60,710 nt of DNA, from contig CAJTKV010000002.1 in assembly GCA_910577075.1 (NCBI GenBank), positions 20,455 through 81,164 of the forward strand. Direction: 5' to 3'. This DNA is from an uncultured Bacilli bacterium (GTDB lineage: Bacteria; Bacillota_I; Bacilli_A; RF39; UBA660). Made by a program: the position numbers and the translations under genes. Below are positions 46,481-55,327 of this stretch, in pieces. The notes beneath the pieces were generated by a model, which made no database searches, had not been told where the DNA came from, and saw nothing but the letters and a program-made list of their open reading frames with translations. Numbering within the stretch: the stretch's first letter is position 1; each line of letters opens with the position of its first letter.

Positions 46481-46873
46481 ATATCTTATTTTCTTATCAG
46501 TTATTAAAATGCACAGACCAGAATCATCCGTAAAGGTCTCCTCATATAAATTGACCAATTGTTTATTTTGCGCAACTCTCTTTTTGGGAATGTCAAAATC
46601 TTGAGATGAACCATTTGTAAAATATATTGTGACTTTAATAATATCATTTTTTTTGACTAATTTATTAATACATGAGACGGTTTCCTGTTCGCTAAGTATT
46701 CTCACCATGAAAAAATTGGCAATCAAATTTTGATTATTTTTCTTGTATTTTTTCTCGTCTCCGTCATCATTTATATTAGCAATGTAAAAATGATCAAAGT
46801 AATCAGAAGATACCGAAAATATTTCGTTTGTATTTGTTGTAATCTCAATGGAGTAAATACATCCAGCCTTCAT
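46460..46873 (-). CDS. Hypothetical 137-residue protein inserted between tRNA units
   Basis: Soluble, strand-rich protein beginning MKAGCIYSIEITTNTNEIF; not recognised. AATAGGTGATAAT before the ATG and a TTACAA-18-TATAAT promoter (46919 to 46890, minus strand) make it a real gene. Its strand is opposite to the surrounding tRNAs, and it occupies the only gap between tRNA-Lys and tRNA-Arg. Confidence 0.65.
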   Translation of the reverse strand: MKAGCIYSIEITTNTNEIFSVSSDYFDHFYIANINDDGDEKKYKKNNQNLIANFFMVRILSEQETVSCINKLVKKNDIIKVTIYFTNGSSQDFDIPKKRVAQNKQLVNLYEETFTDDSGLCILITDKKIRYKKNLFA

Positions 46874-46964
46874 ATTATCACCTATTTAAATTATAACATA
46901 ATATCAATTATATTTGTAATATTTTTCTAGTGTAAAAAATATACTTAAATATAGAAATTTAGTG

Positions 46965-46992
46965 TTGAAAAATAAGAAAAATGTGATATACT
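46965..46992 (+). promoter_or_regulatory. Promoter of the third tRNA unit
   Basis: TTGAAA, 16-base spacer, TGA-TATACT, 42 bases before tRNA-Arg. Confidence 0.7.
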
Positions 46993-47034
46993 AATTAAGT
47001 AAATGAATTTTAGTGCAATTTTTGCAAGGGAAAT

Positions 47035-47111
47035 GCGCTCATAGCTCAATTGGATAGAGTGTTAGACTACGGATCTAAAGGTTAGGGGTTCGACTCCCTT
47101 TGGGCGCACCA
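47035..47111 (+). tRNA. tRNA-Arg (ACG)
   Basis: GCGCTCA/TGGGCGC acceptor, anticodon ACG at 47069-47071 (A34 implies TadA-made inosine), CCA encoded. Confidence 0.95.
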
Positions 47112-47116
47112 CTTAT

Positions 47117-47193
47117 CGGGAAGTAGCACAGCTTGGTAGTGCACTTGGTTTGGGACCAAGGGGTCGCAGGTTCGAATCCTGTCTTCCCGACCA
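47117..47193 (+). tRNA. tRNA-Pro (TGG)
   Basis: CGGGAAG/CTTCCCG acceptor, anticodon TGG at 47151-47153, CCA encoded. Confidence 0.95.
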
Positions 47194-47205
47194 TTTAAAA
47201 AATAG

Positions 47206-47229
47206 CAACCTAGTTTAGGTTGTTTTTTT
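47206..47229. terminator. Terminator after tRNA-Pro
   Basis: CAACCTA/TAGGTTG stem, GTT loop and seven T residues; may also serve the convergent nuclease gene. Confidence 0.8.
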
Positions 47230-48013
47230 ATGTCCCTTGGTCATTTAATACACTCTTATTTTGTTTACTGGAATCATATAAAACATCAAATAACATTTCT
47301 AAATTCTTTTCATCAATTTTAAAAGCTGTTCCATGATCGTATATTTTGCCTAGAGTATCACTTGCTTTAGATATACCAATTTTGAACTCTATTGTTATAA
47401 AACCTTTTTCAAGCAATTTGATAAAAGTATCAAAGGGCTTTGGCTGCATAACTCTTAAACTGTTATACCAATAGGCTCTAATTCCACCATTATAGCTCTT
47501 TTCAGCGTTAATAAATGCTAATAATGAACATTTACCCATAAAGCGACTTTCTATTAAATCTATAGGCCAAAAAGTTGTATCATCAACAATCTCATTCTTT
47601 AAATTAAAAACTAATAAAACAATCTTATTATGGTATTTATCTACTTTTAACTTAAACTTATAAAATATACCAACTTTCCTTTCTTCTAAAGAATTAACTG
47701 AAGCACTCAAAACCTTATATTTTTTATATGTTCTATCTGGATAACCATATTTTTCTTTTAATCTTTCAATCTCGTACTGAACATTACCTACTGGTGTGCA
47801 ATTAAATAAGGACAATTCACTATGAAATTTAGAAGCCTTAGTTTTGATTTCAATTCCATTAAAGTCGGGAAAGACATCACAATTTCCTTTTATACCTAAA
47901 GCTTTTTCAAACGTTCGACCAACTCCGGATGATCCGTTGTTGATACTAGGAATATAACCCATATTTTTAATTTCGTAAAATTTATCTATAAAAACAGTAT
48001 AGTCTTTATCCAT
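47228..48013 (-). CDS. MvaI/BcnI-family restriction endonuclease, without a visible methyltransferase
   Basis: 261 residues. NNGSSGVGRTFEKALGIKGN followed by FPDFNGIEIKTKASKFHSELSLF is the MvaI/BcnI catalytic core: PD...E-x-K of a PD-(D/E)xK nuclease with the preceding G-x-G-x-T-x-E block. These enzymes act as monomers at CC(W/S)GG-type sites. No DNA methyltransferase is encoded within the window, so the gene is an orphan here, either protected from elsewhere, inactive, or with another role. AGGAGGTAGTAT before the ATG is excellent. Confidence 0.8.
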   Translation of the reverse strand: MDKDYTVFIDKFYEIKNMGYIPSINNGSSGVGRTFEKALGIKGNCDVFPDFNGIEIKTKASKFHSELSLFNCTPVGNVQYEIERLKEKYGYPDRTYKKYKVLSASVNSLEERKVGIFYKFKLKVDKYHNKIVLLVFNLKNEIVDDTTFWPIDLIESRFMGKCSLLAFINAEKSYNGGIRAYWYNSLRVMQPKPFDTFIKLLEKGFITIEFKIGISKASDTLGKIYDHGTAFKIDEKNLEMLFDVLYDSSKQNKSVLNDQGT

Positions 48014-48060
48014 ATACTACCTCCTATAATATATGTTCACGATAAAAATAGAAATTACTT

Positions 48061-48090
48061 TAAAAAAACTCAAGAAATTAACTCTTGAGT
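48061..48090 (-). terminator. Terminator of the zinc-ribbon membrane protein gene
   Basis: ACTCAAGA/TCTTGAGT stem on the minus strand with seven T residues. Confidence 0.85.
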
Positions 48091-48113
48091 ATAATAATAC
48101 ATCTAATCAATAT

Positions 48114-48956
48114 TTATAGTTGTTTTCCACAACCAGGACAAAATCCATTTGCTCCTACTAAACTAGAACCACATCTATCACATTTTAATTCTTCTACTTT
48201 AGCTTTAGGCACATGTTCCATTTTTTTCTCGCCTCCAAAGGCAATAGCTTCTTCACTAGCTTGATTTTCGTTAAAAAGGTTCTTGTTAGAAATTAAATCA
48301 ATTTCAGTTTTAGAACTAGATTTTAGATTATTTTCAATTGTATCAATTGTTTCGTAATTGAAATTATCATCTTCATCCATATCTTCTAATTCTATTATAT
48401 CATTAGAATCTGATTCAACCAAATTATCTTCAGCCAAATATATTTCTTCGTCTGGTATATATTCGTCTATACTTACTTCATCATTTTTTTCGGGAAAAGT
48501 TCCTAATGAATTATCAATTTCCAAAAATTCTCTAGAATCCACCAAATCATCATTTAAACTTGATAAATTTTTCTCAAGTTCATCTATATCTTTGTTATTT
48601 TTTAAATAATTAAATTCTATCTCGATATTTTTATTTTTTTTGTTTGAAAATGCTATATATGGTAAAACAATAAAAGGGAAAGGAATTGCTAGAATACAAA
48701 GAAATTTAGAACAACTATATTGCTTAGCAATACAATAAGTAGAGAAAATGAATGTTAAAACATTGATAAATGGAATAAAAAGTGTCCAATAGGGCAGTTT
48801 ACATATTTTTAAATATTTTATTGCTCCATAGAAAGGAATTAGTGCATACCAATATTTTTGATATTTCTCTTTTTTAAAAATAAACATTACTGATACTATA
48901 CAAATGAGAACTATAATACCACTTACTATGAGAAAAATTTTCAAATAGATATTCAT
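48114..48956 (-). CDS. Membrane protein (DUF5684-like) with C-terminal zinc ribbon
   Basis: 280 residues. Three or four membrane helices in residues 1-110, with WYALIPFYGAIKYLKICKLPYWTLFIPFINV resembling DUF5684 proteins; a long acidic, disordered linker (about 120-245); and a final zinc ribbon with CDRCGSS and CPGCGKQL. AAGGAGGTTGCAA precedes 48956. It neighbours the secretion locus on the opposite strand, and its ribbon could bind another protein, but no function can be read. Confidence 0.65.
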   Translation of the reverse strand: MNIYLKIFLIVSGIIVLICIVSVMFIFKKEKYQKYWYALIPFYGAIKYLKICKLPYWTLFIPFINVLTFIFSTYCIAKQYSCSKFLCILAIPFPFIVLPYIAFSNKKNKNIEIEFNYLKNNKDIDELEKNLSSLNDDLVDSREFLEIDNSLGTFPEKNDEVSIDEYIPDEEIYLAEDNLVESDSNDIIELEDMDEDDNFNYETIDTIENNLKSSSKTEIDLISNKNLFNENQASEEAIAFGGEKKMEHVPKAKVEELKCDRCGSSLVGANGFCPGCGKQL

Positions 48957-48972
48957 TTGCAACCTCCTTGAA

Positions 48973-48999
48973 ATAAAAAAACCCTATTCTAGAGTTTTT
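48973..48999 (-). terminator. Terminator of the 78-residue gene
   Basis: AAACTCTA/TAGGGTTT stem (one G-U) with T run on the minus strand. Confidence 0.65.
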
Positions 49000-49234
49000 A
49001 AAAAGTTATATTACCGCTTTGCTCAGTGGGCATCGGTTCTTTTTTTTCTTCGATTTTCTCTCCGCTAAAATCCTGGCTCAATATATCTTGATTTGAAAAC
49101 TCGTCATCAATTGGCTCAAATTTAATTGGATCTTCATCTAAAGTTATGATACGAGAAGTCGCTCTTGATTTTTTTTGCCCACCAGAAGTAGATACACTAG
49201 TATTTACTTCTAAGTTTTCTTGATTATAGTTCAT
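48998..49234 (-). CDS. Small disordered acidic protein
   Basis: 78 residues, polar and acidic, no structure predicted by eye. TAGGAGCGTGATTTT gives a good ribosome binding site. It lies back to back with essC, sharing the 150-base intergenic region. Not recognised. Confidence 0.5.
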   Translation of the reverse strand: MNYNQENLEVNTSVSTSGGQKKSRATSRIITLDEDPIKFEPIDDEFSNQDILSQDFSGEKIEEKKEPMPTEQSGNITF

Positions 49235-49337
49235 AAAATCACGCTCCTATTTTAATGATATCATAAACTTCAAGAAAAATAATAAAAAAAAATAATATAT
49301 ACGATCGTTTTACAAACAAAAAGCACTTAGTTTTATA

Positions 49338-49366
49338 TTGTTAATAAAAAAAATAAATGCTATAAT
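49338..49366 (+). promoter_or_regulatory. Promoter of essC
   Basis: TTGTTA, 17-base spacer, TGC-TATAAT. The sequence TATAATTAATACAATA from the -10 onward recurs exactly at 56881. Confidence 0.8.
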
Positions 49367-49389
49367 TAATACAATAAAGGGTGATTGAA

Positions 49390-52300
49390 GTGATATTGGC
49401 GGTTATTAGCGGTAATAAGATTAAAAAAAATATTCTTCCTGAACAAAAAAATGGTAACTATCAAATAATTGATGGAAATCATAATATACTAGGTAATGTT
49501 GTCGCTAATAATAATGTTTGGTTTTTTTATGCCAGCGACGAGTACGAATTTTTTATCAACGGAGCAACTTCTTATTCAATCAAATTAGAGGAATTTTCTC
49601 AAGTAGAAATAAAAAAAAGAATTACTCATGAAACAATGATTATGTACGTATACTCCCTTTCGTCATGCGTTCAAATGGAACTTCAAACAAGAACTTCTAA
49701 AATCACTATTGGTAAAAATCCGGTATGTGATATATGTTATAACTCTACTTATACAAAGGATAATCACGCTCGATTGACTTATGAAAATAGTAGATGGTAT
49801 TTAGAATGCGTAGAGGACTATGCCTATGTAAATGAGCGATTAGTCAAGAAAAAAAAAATAGAACATGGAGATATAATCTTCATTTTTGGTTTAAGAATTT
49901 TTTGTGTTTCAAATATTGTCATTATAGCTAATTTAGTTAAAACTAATCAGATTAAAATTAAGCAGGAGTCTTTTGACAATGCTAAAATACTTGCACAAGA
50001 ACTAAATGAAAATGTTATGTCGTTAGAATCAGAATATGAATTATTCAATTCTAATGAAGAATTCACTCGATCACCAAGATTTCGAACATCAAATGAAAAA
50101 GTTGATATCAAAGTGGCAGCACCGCCTCAAGAACAAAGTCAAACAACTCCTCCAACAATATTAACAATTGGCCCACAGTTAACGATGATGTTAACGTCCG
50201 TTGTTAATCTTATGAATGTACTAACTCAGGTTGCCTCTGGAACAACAACCTTGGATAAAGTTTTGCCAAGCTTAATCTTGTCAATAATAACCATGACTAG
50301 TGCTTTAATGTGGCCGGCTCTAACAAGAAGATGGAATAAGCGAAACAAAAAGAAAAACGAACTCATAAGAATCAAAACATATAGAAATTATTTAAAAAGA
50401 AAAGATAAAGAAATTACAGAAATAATTGCAAAACAAAAACAAGTTTTATTGGAAAATAATAACTCCTTAGAAGAATGTCAACAAATAATATATCAAAAAA
50501 AGAGAAATTTATGGGAACGAAAAATAATGGATAATGATTTTCTTCAAATAAGATTAGGTACAGGCTTTGTTAAACCAGATATAAACATTAAATACGAAGA
50601 AGCAGAATTTCAAATTAAAGACAATATGCTTGAAGATGAATTAAAAGATTTAATTAAAAAATACGATTATTTAGAAAAAGCTCCGTTAAATACATCATTA
50701 GTAGAAAACTCAATAACCGCAATTGTAGGTAATCAAGGGTTGCTTAAATCTTTTTTTGAATCCATTATATTACAAATAATAACATTTCATATTTTTAATG
50801 AACTAAAAATAGTTATTTTTACAGATGAAAACAATGTAGACTCTTGGAATTATTTGAAATTTGCACCTCATTGTTGGGATAATCAAAAAGAATTTCGTTT
50901 TATTGGAGCAACAATGGAGGAAAAAAAGAAAATATCCACATACCTTGAAAATATCATAAAATCAAGGAAAGAAATAGCATATGGAGAAAATGGTAATGCT
51001 TCATCAAGCACAACTGGAGATTTATATAAGATGTTTAATCAATATTTTCTAATAATAATAGATAGTTATGAAAATGCCAAAAACATTGAAGCAATAAATG
51101 AAATATTAAATCTAAATGACAACTTAGGTTTTTCGTTACTTATTAAGAATAGTAGGATAACTAATTTACCAAGTCAGTGTTCAACTTTTATAAATATTGC
51201 CGAAGAAAAGAGCGGATTATTTAAGAATAACTTGGTTGAGTCAAACCAAAAACAGTTTGATGCAGATTTTAATAAAACGGTAGACATAGCAGCATGTGTT
51301 CAAAAAATAGCAAATATATATGTTAATATTCCAAAAGAATCTCACGAATTGCCAAAAAGTATCGGTTTCTTAGAAATGTATGGAATTGGAAATGTTGAGC
51401 AATTTAATTCGTTAGATAGATGGAAAAATAATAATCCTGTTAATAGTTTAGGAGTTCCAATCGGTATAGATCAAAGTGGAGAATTATTTTACATGGACAT
51501 TCACGAAAAAGCATATGGACCTCATGGATTAGTAGCAGGAACGACAGGATCAGGTAAATCAGAATGGATAATTACATATATACTTTCTTTATGTGTGAAT
51601 TTTTCTCCTCTTGAAGTACAATTTGTTTTGATTGACTATAAGGGTGGTGGACTTGCCGGTTCTTTTGTCAATGAAGAAACAGGGATGCGTCTCCCTCATT
51701 TAGTTGGAACAATAACGAATCTAGACAAATCAGAAATTCGTAGAAGTCTTGCATCTCTTGAAGCTGAATCCAAAAGACGTCAAAGAAAATTTAATGAAGC
51801 AAGAGATAAACTAAATGATAGTTCAATGAATATATACAAATATCAACAATATTACCGAAAAGGAATGTTAGACGAACCTTTATCACACCTATTTATTATT
51901 TCGGATGAGTTTGCTGAATTAAAATCACAGGAACCAGAATTTCTTGATCAGCTAGTATCAATCGCACGTATTGGAAGATCATTAGGGATTCATTTGATTT
52001 TAGCCACACAAAAACCTGCAGGAGTAGTTAATGAACAGATGTGGTCAAACTCACGATTTAAAGTTTGTCTAAGAGTTCAAGATAAGGCAGATTCTAATGA
52101 TATGATTAAATGTCCTGATGCTGCTTATTTAAAACAAACTGGAGCTTTTTACTTACAAGTCGGTTTAAATGAAGTTTTCCAACTGGGACAATCGGCCTAT
52201 GCAGGTGGGTTGTATAAACCTACGACAATAGTAAAGAAAAAAATTGACACAGCAGTAGAAATTCTATCTCGAGACGGAAGTGTCGTAGATACTATTGAAG

Positions 52301-54030
52301 AAAAAGCAGAAGAAAATACTACCATAACTGCTCATGGTGAGGAATTGCTAAATATTATCATGTATGTAATGAATTTATCAAAATCGCAAAATTATAACCC
52401 TAGAAGATTATGGCTAGATGCTATTCCTGGAATAATATATTCTGATATGTTAAAGAGTAAGTATTTATTTAACAGAATCCCTTTTGAAATAAATCCAGTA
52501 ATAGGCGAATACGATAATCCGTATCAACAAAAGCAAGAGTTACTTAGATTAAACCTTAACGAAGGAAATACATTTATAACCGGTCTATCTGGTGGAGGAA
52601 AAGAAAATTTAATTCAATCAATGATATATTCAATCATTACGAACTACACTCCACAAGAAGTTGCAATTTATATCGCGGATTTAGGAGCAGAGACACTTGC
52701 TATGTTTGAAAATGCTCCTCATGTAGGTGGGGTAATTTATCAAAACGATAAAGAAAAAATGGAAAACATGGTTCGCTTTGCAAAAAAGGAATACAAAAAC
52801 AGAAGAAAAAAATATCGTGAATTTGGCGGAAATTTTGCCAGCTATACCAAGTACAGCCAACAAAAAGATCAAATAATGCTATTTATAATTAATTCCATTG
52901 AAACATTAAAAGAAAACAATTTAGATTTATTTGATGATCTTTCAACATTGTTTCTAGAGTGCGCTAAATACGGAATAATATTTGTAGCATCGTCTACTGA
53001 TAAAAATGTCTTTAGAAATAAAATACGTGAAGCATTCTCTCAAACTCTTTGCTTAAGATTAACTGATGATGATTACACTGGAGTTCTAGGAACAAAAGCC
53101 AAGGGAATAAAACCAAAAGACTTAAAGGGCAGAGGTCTAGTTGAAGTTAATGGAGAAATATTTGAATTTCAATCTGCATCAATTTTCCAAGAAGACAAGT
53201 TACAACAAGTAGTTAAGTCAATATGCCAAAAGCTAACAGATGCGTATAAAGTAAAAGTTAGACCTATCCCTATGATTCCAAAAACTATTAATCTTTCTAA
53301 GATTAACATTAATGGATTATCGTTAAGTAAAATTTGTGTTGGTTATCGAATAGAAACAATTGAACCTTATTTCATGAATTTACAAAAGAACTTTGGAACC
53401 CTTATTATTGCTCCTAAAAAATCCTCTTTAACTGAGTATTCAAAAGTTTTATATGGCGAATTAGAAAAAATAGCAAATGATAATGCACGAGTATATCTTT
53501 TTGACACTGAAGACTTGTTCAAAAGTGAAAGATATTCCAATATTAAATATGTAAATAGTGAAGAAATTGTTAATACCTTTAATAACTTAAATATTTATAT
53601 AAAAGGTGAATTAGAAAAATATAATAGTTTAGAGAATAAAGGAGAATACAAAGCACCAAGAAGATCATTGATTGTTTTTCACGGGGCATCTTTGCTAAGC
53701 AAACAACTTGGAAGAGAACTGTATGGTGAATTAGAAAAAATAGTAGATACATCAAGAGAACTACAATTATTTGATTTTCTTGTATTAGATATTTTATCAA
53801 ATTATAAAGACATTGGAAGAGATAAGCCATTCCAAAAAATTTGTCTTGATAGCAATGGTGTATTTATCTCAAATACTTATGACGGTCAAATGTTTGTAGA
53901 AATTAATTCTAGGGACATCAAAACACGAGATTCTTTATCAGACAACATGGGTTACATAGTAGAAAACGGAAAAGGGTACTTATCTCAAGTGTTACAATAT
54001 ACAGAAGCAGAAGAGGAGGAAGAAGAATGA
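49390..54030 (+). CDS. essC: EssC-like type VII secretion ATPase
   Basis: About 1546 residues. FHA-like N-terminus (ITIGKNPVCDICYNS, then NHARLTY and IEHGDIIFIFGLRIF, about 100-170); two membrane helices near 255-310; then FtsK/SpoIIIE domains. D1 has GTTGSGKS at 717-724, LIDYKGGGLAG and IISDEFAEL and looks active. D2 has GLSGGGKE at 1065, with Glu in place of Ser/Thr, and a Walker B with Asn-Ser rather than acidic residues. D3 near 1338 (APKKSS) has no P-loop. It would be the motor and membrane platform of a type VII(b) system. I prefer GTG 49390 behind AAGGGTGAT to GTG 49381. Confidence 0.92.
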   Translation: MILAVISGNKIKKNILPEQKNGNYQIIDGNHNILGNVVANNNVWFFYASDEYEFFINGATSYSIKLEEFSQVEIKKRITHETMIMYVYSLSSCVQMELQTRTSKITIGKNPVCDICYNSTYTKDNHARLTYENSRWYLECVEDYAYVNERLVKKKKIEHGDIIFIFGLRIFCVSNIVIIANLVKTNQIKIKQESFDNAKILAQELNENVMSLESEYELFNSNEEFTRSPRFRTSNEKVDIKVAAPPQEQSQTTPPTILTIGPQLTMMLTSVVNLMNVLTQVASGTTTLDKVLPSLILSIITMTSALMWPALTRRWNKRNKKKNELIRIKTYRNYLKRKDKEITEIIAKQKQVLLENNNSLEECQQIIYQKKRNLWERKIMDNDFLQIRLGTGFVKPDINIKYEEAEFQIKDNMLEDELKDLIKKYDYLEKAPLNTSLVENSITAIVGNQGLLKSFFESIILQIITFHIFNELKIVIFTDENNVDSWNYLKFAPHCWDNQKEFRFIGATMEEKKKISTYLENIIKSRKEIAYGENGNASSSTTGDLYKMFNQYFLIIIDSYENAKNIEAINEILNLNDNLGFSLLIKNSRITNLPSQCSTFINIAEEKSGLFKNNLVESNQKQFDADFNKTVDIAACVQKIANIYVNIPKESHELPKSIGFLEMYGIGNVEQFNSLDRWKNNNPVNSLGVPIGIDQSGELFYMDIHEKAYGPHGLVAGTTGSGKSEWIITYILSLCVNFSPLEVQFVLIDYKGGGLAGSFVNEETGMRLPHLVGTITNLDKSEIRRSLASLEAESKRRQRKFNEARDKLNDSSMNIYKYQQYYRKGMLDEPLSHLFIISDEFAELKSQEPEFLDQLVSIARIGRSLGIHLILATQKPAGVVNEQMWSNSRFKVCLRVQDKADSNDMIKCPDAAYLKQTGAFYLQVGLNEVFQLGQSAYAGGLYKPTTIVKKKIDTAVEILSRDGSVVDTIEEKAEENTTITAHGEELLNIIMYVMNLSKSQNYNPRRLWLDAIPGIIYSDMLKSKYLFNRIPFEINPVIGEYDNPYQQKQELLRLNLNEGNTFITGLSGGGKENLIQSMIYSIITNYTPQEVAIYIADLGAETLAMFENAPHVGGVIYQNDKEKMENMVRFAKKEYKNRRKKYREFGGNFASYTKYSQQKDQIMLFIINSIETLKENNLDLFDDLSTLFLECAKYGIIFVASSTDKNVFRNKIREAFSQTLCLRLTDDDYTGVLGTKAKGIKPKDLKGRGLVEVNGEIFEFQSASIFQEDKLQQVVKSICQKLTDAYKVKVRPIPMIPKTINLSKININGLSLSKICVGYRIETIEPYFMNLQKNFGTLIIAPKKSSLTEYSKVLYGELEKIANDNARVYLFDTEDLFKSERYSNIKYVNSEEIVNTFNNLNIYIKGELEKYNSLENKGEYKAPRRSLIVFHGASLLSKQLGRELYGELEKIVDTSRELQLFDFLVLDILSNYKDIGRDKPFQKICLDSNGVFISNTYDGQMFVEINSRDIKTRDSLSDNMGYIVENGKGYLSQVLQYTEAEEEEEE

Positions 54031-54281
54031 AATATAAAGTAATGTGTGAAATAACATTTCCCTCCTTTGAAACAACAATAGATGTAACACTTCCCATTAA
54101 TAAAACAGTCGGTTATACTTGCTCGATGTTAGATAAGTACATAATAGACAATCTTGATGCAACATACAAAATAAAACCCAATAGCATTCTAGTTAACAAA
54201 AAAACGGGTACAGTTTATGATAAAAACAAATTAATTGCTGAAACTGATATAAAAAACGGATGCAGTTTAGTATTTTATTGA
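54027..54281 (+). CDS. YukD/EsaB-like ubiquitin-fold protein
   Basis: 84 residues of beta-grasp pattern: EITFPSFETTIDVTLPINKTV, helix CSMLDKYIIDNL, and NGCSLVFY at the end. YukD/EsaB proteins belong to the type VIIb core in Bacilli and are usually about 80 residues, as here. The ATG overlaps the essC stop by four bases, so translation is coupled. It replaces nothing else of the core: EsaA, EssA and EssB are not encoded here. Confidence 0.8.
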   Translation: MKYKVMCEITFPSFETTIDVTLPINKTVGYTCSMLDKYIIDNLDATYKIKPNSILVNKKTGTVYDKNKLIAETDIKNGCSLVFY

Positions 54282-54323
54282 CAAATAAATACATAAAGTT
54301 TACATATACAATATACAAAAGTA

Positions 54324-54353
54324 TTGAAGAATAATCGAAGGTTATGTTATATT
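54324..54353 (+). promoter_or_regulatory. Promoter of the first A-B pair
   Basis: TTGAAG, 18-base spacer, TGT-TATATT, 30 bases before the ATG at 54383. Confidence 0.65.
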
Positions 54354-54382
54354 CATAATATAAGAGAGGAGATAAAGAAAAT

Positions 54383-54832
54383 ATGGCACAATTACAACTA
54401 CAACACGTTGTTACATTAGATGAAGCAGAATGTACAATGGAAAAAAAGCCTAGGGATTGGGATAAATTCTTATACGACAATAGTACAAACGGAGGAATCA
54501 TAGATGCCCTAGACAGAGTTTACGACAATATTGGCAAATTTGAAACGGATATTTCAACAATGAAAACTAATGTTCAAAAAATCATCAATATGTACGATAT
54601 TTGTCCAGTAGAGGATCAATTAAACAAATATTGTTCAAACCTTGATCATTTTAAGGAAAACATAACTAATTATTGTACACAGTTAAATCAAAAAATGGTT
54701 GACTCCGTAACAAAATTGATGGAAAAAGACGCAAGTTTTTCAGAGGATTTAGCAATGCTTAATGATTTGATTCAAAATAGCGATCTTTCTCAAGAATTTG
54801 AGTCAAGTGCAGCAACAGGAAGAGTTGCATAA
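54383..54832 (+). CDS. Type VII-associated A-family protein (stand-alone domain)
   Basis: 149 residues, helical, no signal peptide. Residues 11-19 (TLDEAECTM) align with the WDETEASM segment of the protein at 58443, with Leu for Trp. FLYDNSTNGGII at 29-40 and MEKDASFSEDLAML near 114-127 are shared with 58443 and 59631. It is thus a free-standing copy of the N-terminal domain of the LysM proteins, and its length fits an ESX-like helical hairpin with extra helices. It stands directly before a B-family gene. Proposed role: secreted substrate, chaperone or pore-entry partner. No characterised family comes to mind. Confidence 0.6.
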   Translation: MAQLQLQHVVTLDEAECTMEKKPRDWDKFLYDNSTNGGIIDALDRVYDNIGKFETDISTMKTNVQKIINMYDICPVEDQLNKYCSNLDHFKENITNYCTQLNQKMVDSVTKLMEKDASFSEDLAMLNDLIQNSDLSQEFESSAATGRVA

Positions 54833-54869
54833 TTTTATGAAATTTTAAAAATAAAGAAAGGAAAATAGT

Positions 54870-55223
54870 ATGTCAGCTACACAACAATCTAACTATGATT
54901 ATAATCAAGTAATGGAGTTTATTCAAAATGAATATAACAATGCTTTAAGTACATTGCAAGAGGACTTAAAGAATCTTCGATTAGCTGTTGAGGCTTGCGA
55001 GGATTTATATCATGGAACTGCAGCAGGCGGTTTAAAAAGTGCATATAGTGCTATATACAATAATATAGGAAAGTCTAATGCTGCTGATGGAATTGATATA
55101 TCAGGAAATGGATCATGGAAACCGGTTAACTCCTTAGCAGCTGCTGGAAATATTCTTTATACAATGGCTTATGCTGATAAAGAAACAGATGAAAACGGCG
55201 GAAACGCTATGACGTTAAGATAA
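54870..55223 (+). CDS. Type VII-associated B-family protein (WXG100-like with Tyr-His-Gly)
   Basis: 117 residues. LQEDLKNLRLAVEACEDLYHGTAAGGLKSAYSAIYNNIG: a helix, Cys43, then Tyr47-His48-Gly49 where WXG100 proteins turn with W-x-G, then a second helix. The paralogue at 57290 shares this plan and an exact 21-base run (54957-54977 and 57371-57391). No signal peptide. AAGGAAAATAGT precedes the ATG, and a strong terminator follows. Probably forms a helical-hairpin partner for the A protein just upstream. Confidence 0.65.
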   Translation: MSATQQSNYDYNQVMEFIQNEYNNALSTLQEDLKNLRLAVEACEDLYHGTAAGGLKSAYSAIYNNIGKSNAADGIDISGNGSWKPVNSLAAAGNILYTMAYADKETDENGGNAMTLR

Positions 55224-55252
55224 AAATTCTTCTTTTTGAAGAATTTTTTTTT
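55222..55252 (+). terminator. Terminator of the first A-B pair
   Basis: AAAATTCTTC/GAAGAATTTT, 10-bp stem, TTTTT loop and T run. Confidence 0.85.
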
Positions 55253-55302
55253 GTAAAAAAACTTAAAAAGTGTATTCTTTTTCTAAAAGTTAATTTATTC
55301 AA

Positions 55303-55327
55303 ATAAAAAAGTCTCTCTAAAGAGACT
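55303..55327 (-). terminator. Terminator of the HELGH protease gene
   Basis: AGTCTCT/AGAGACT stem on the minus strand with T run. Confidence 0.85.
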
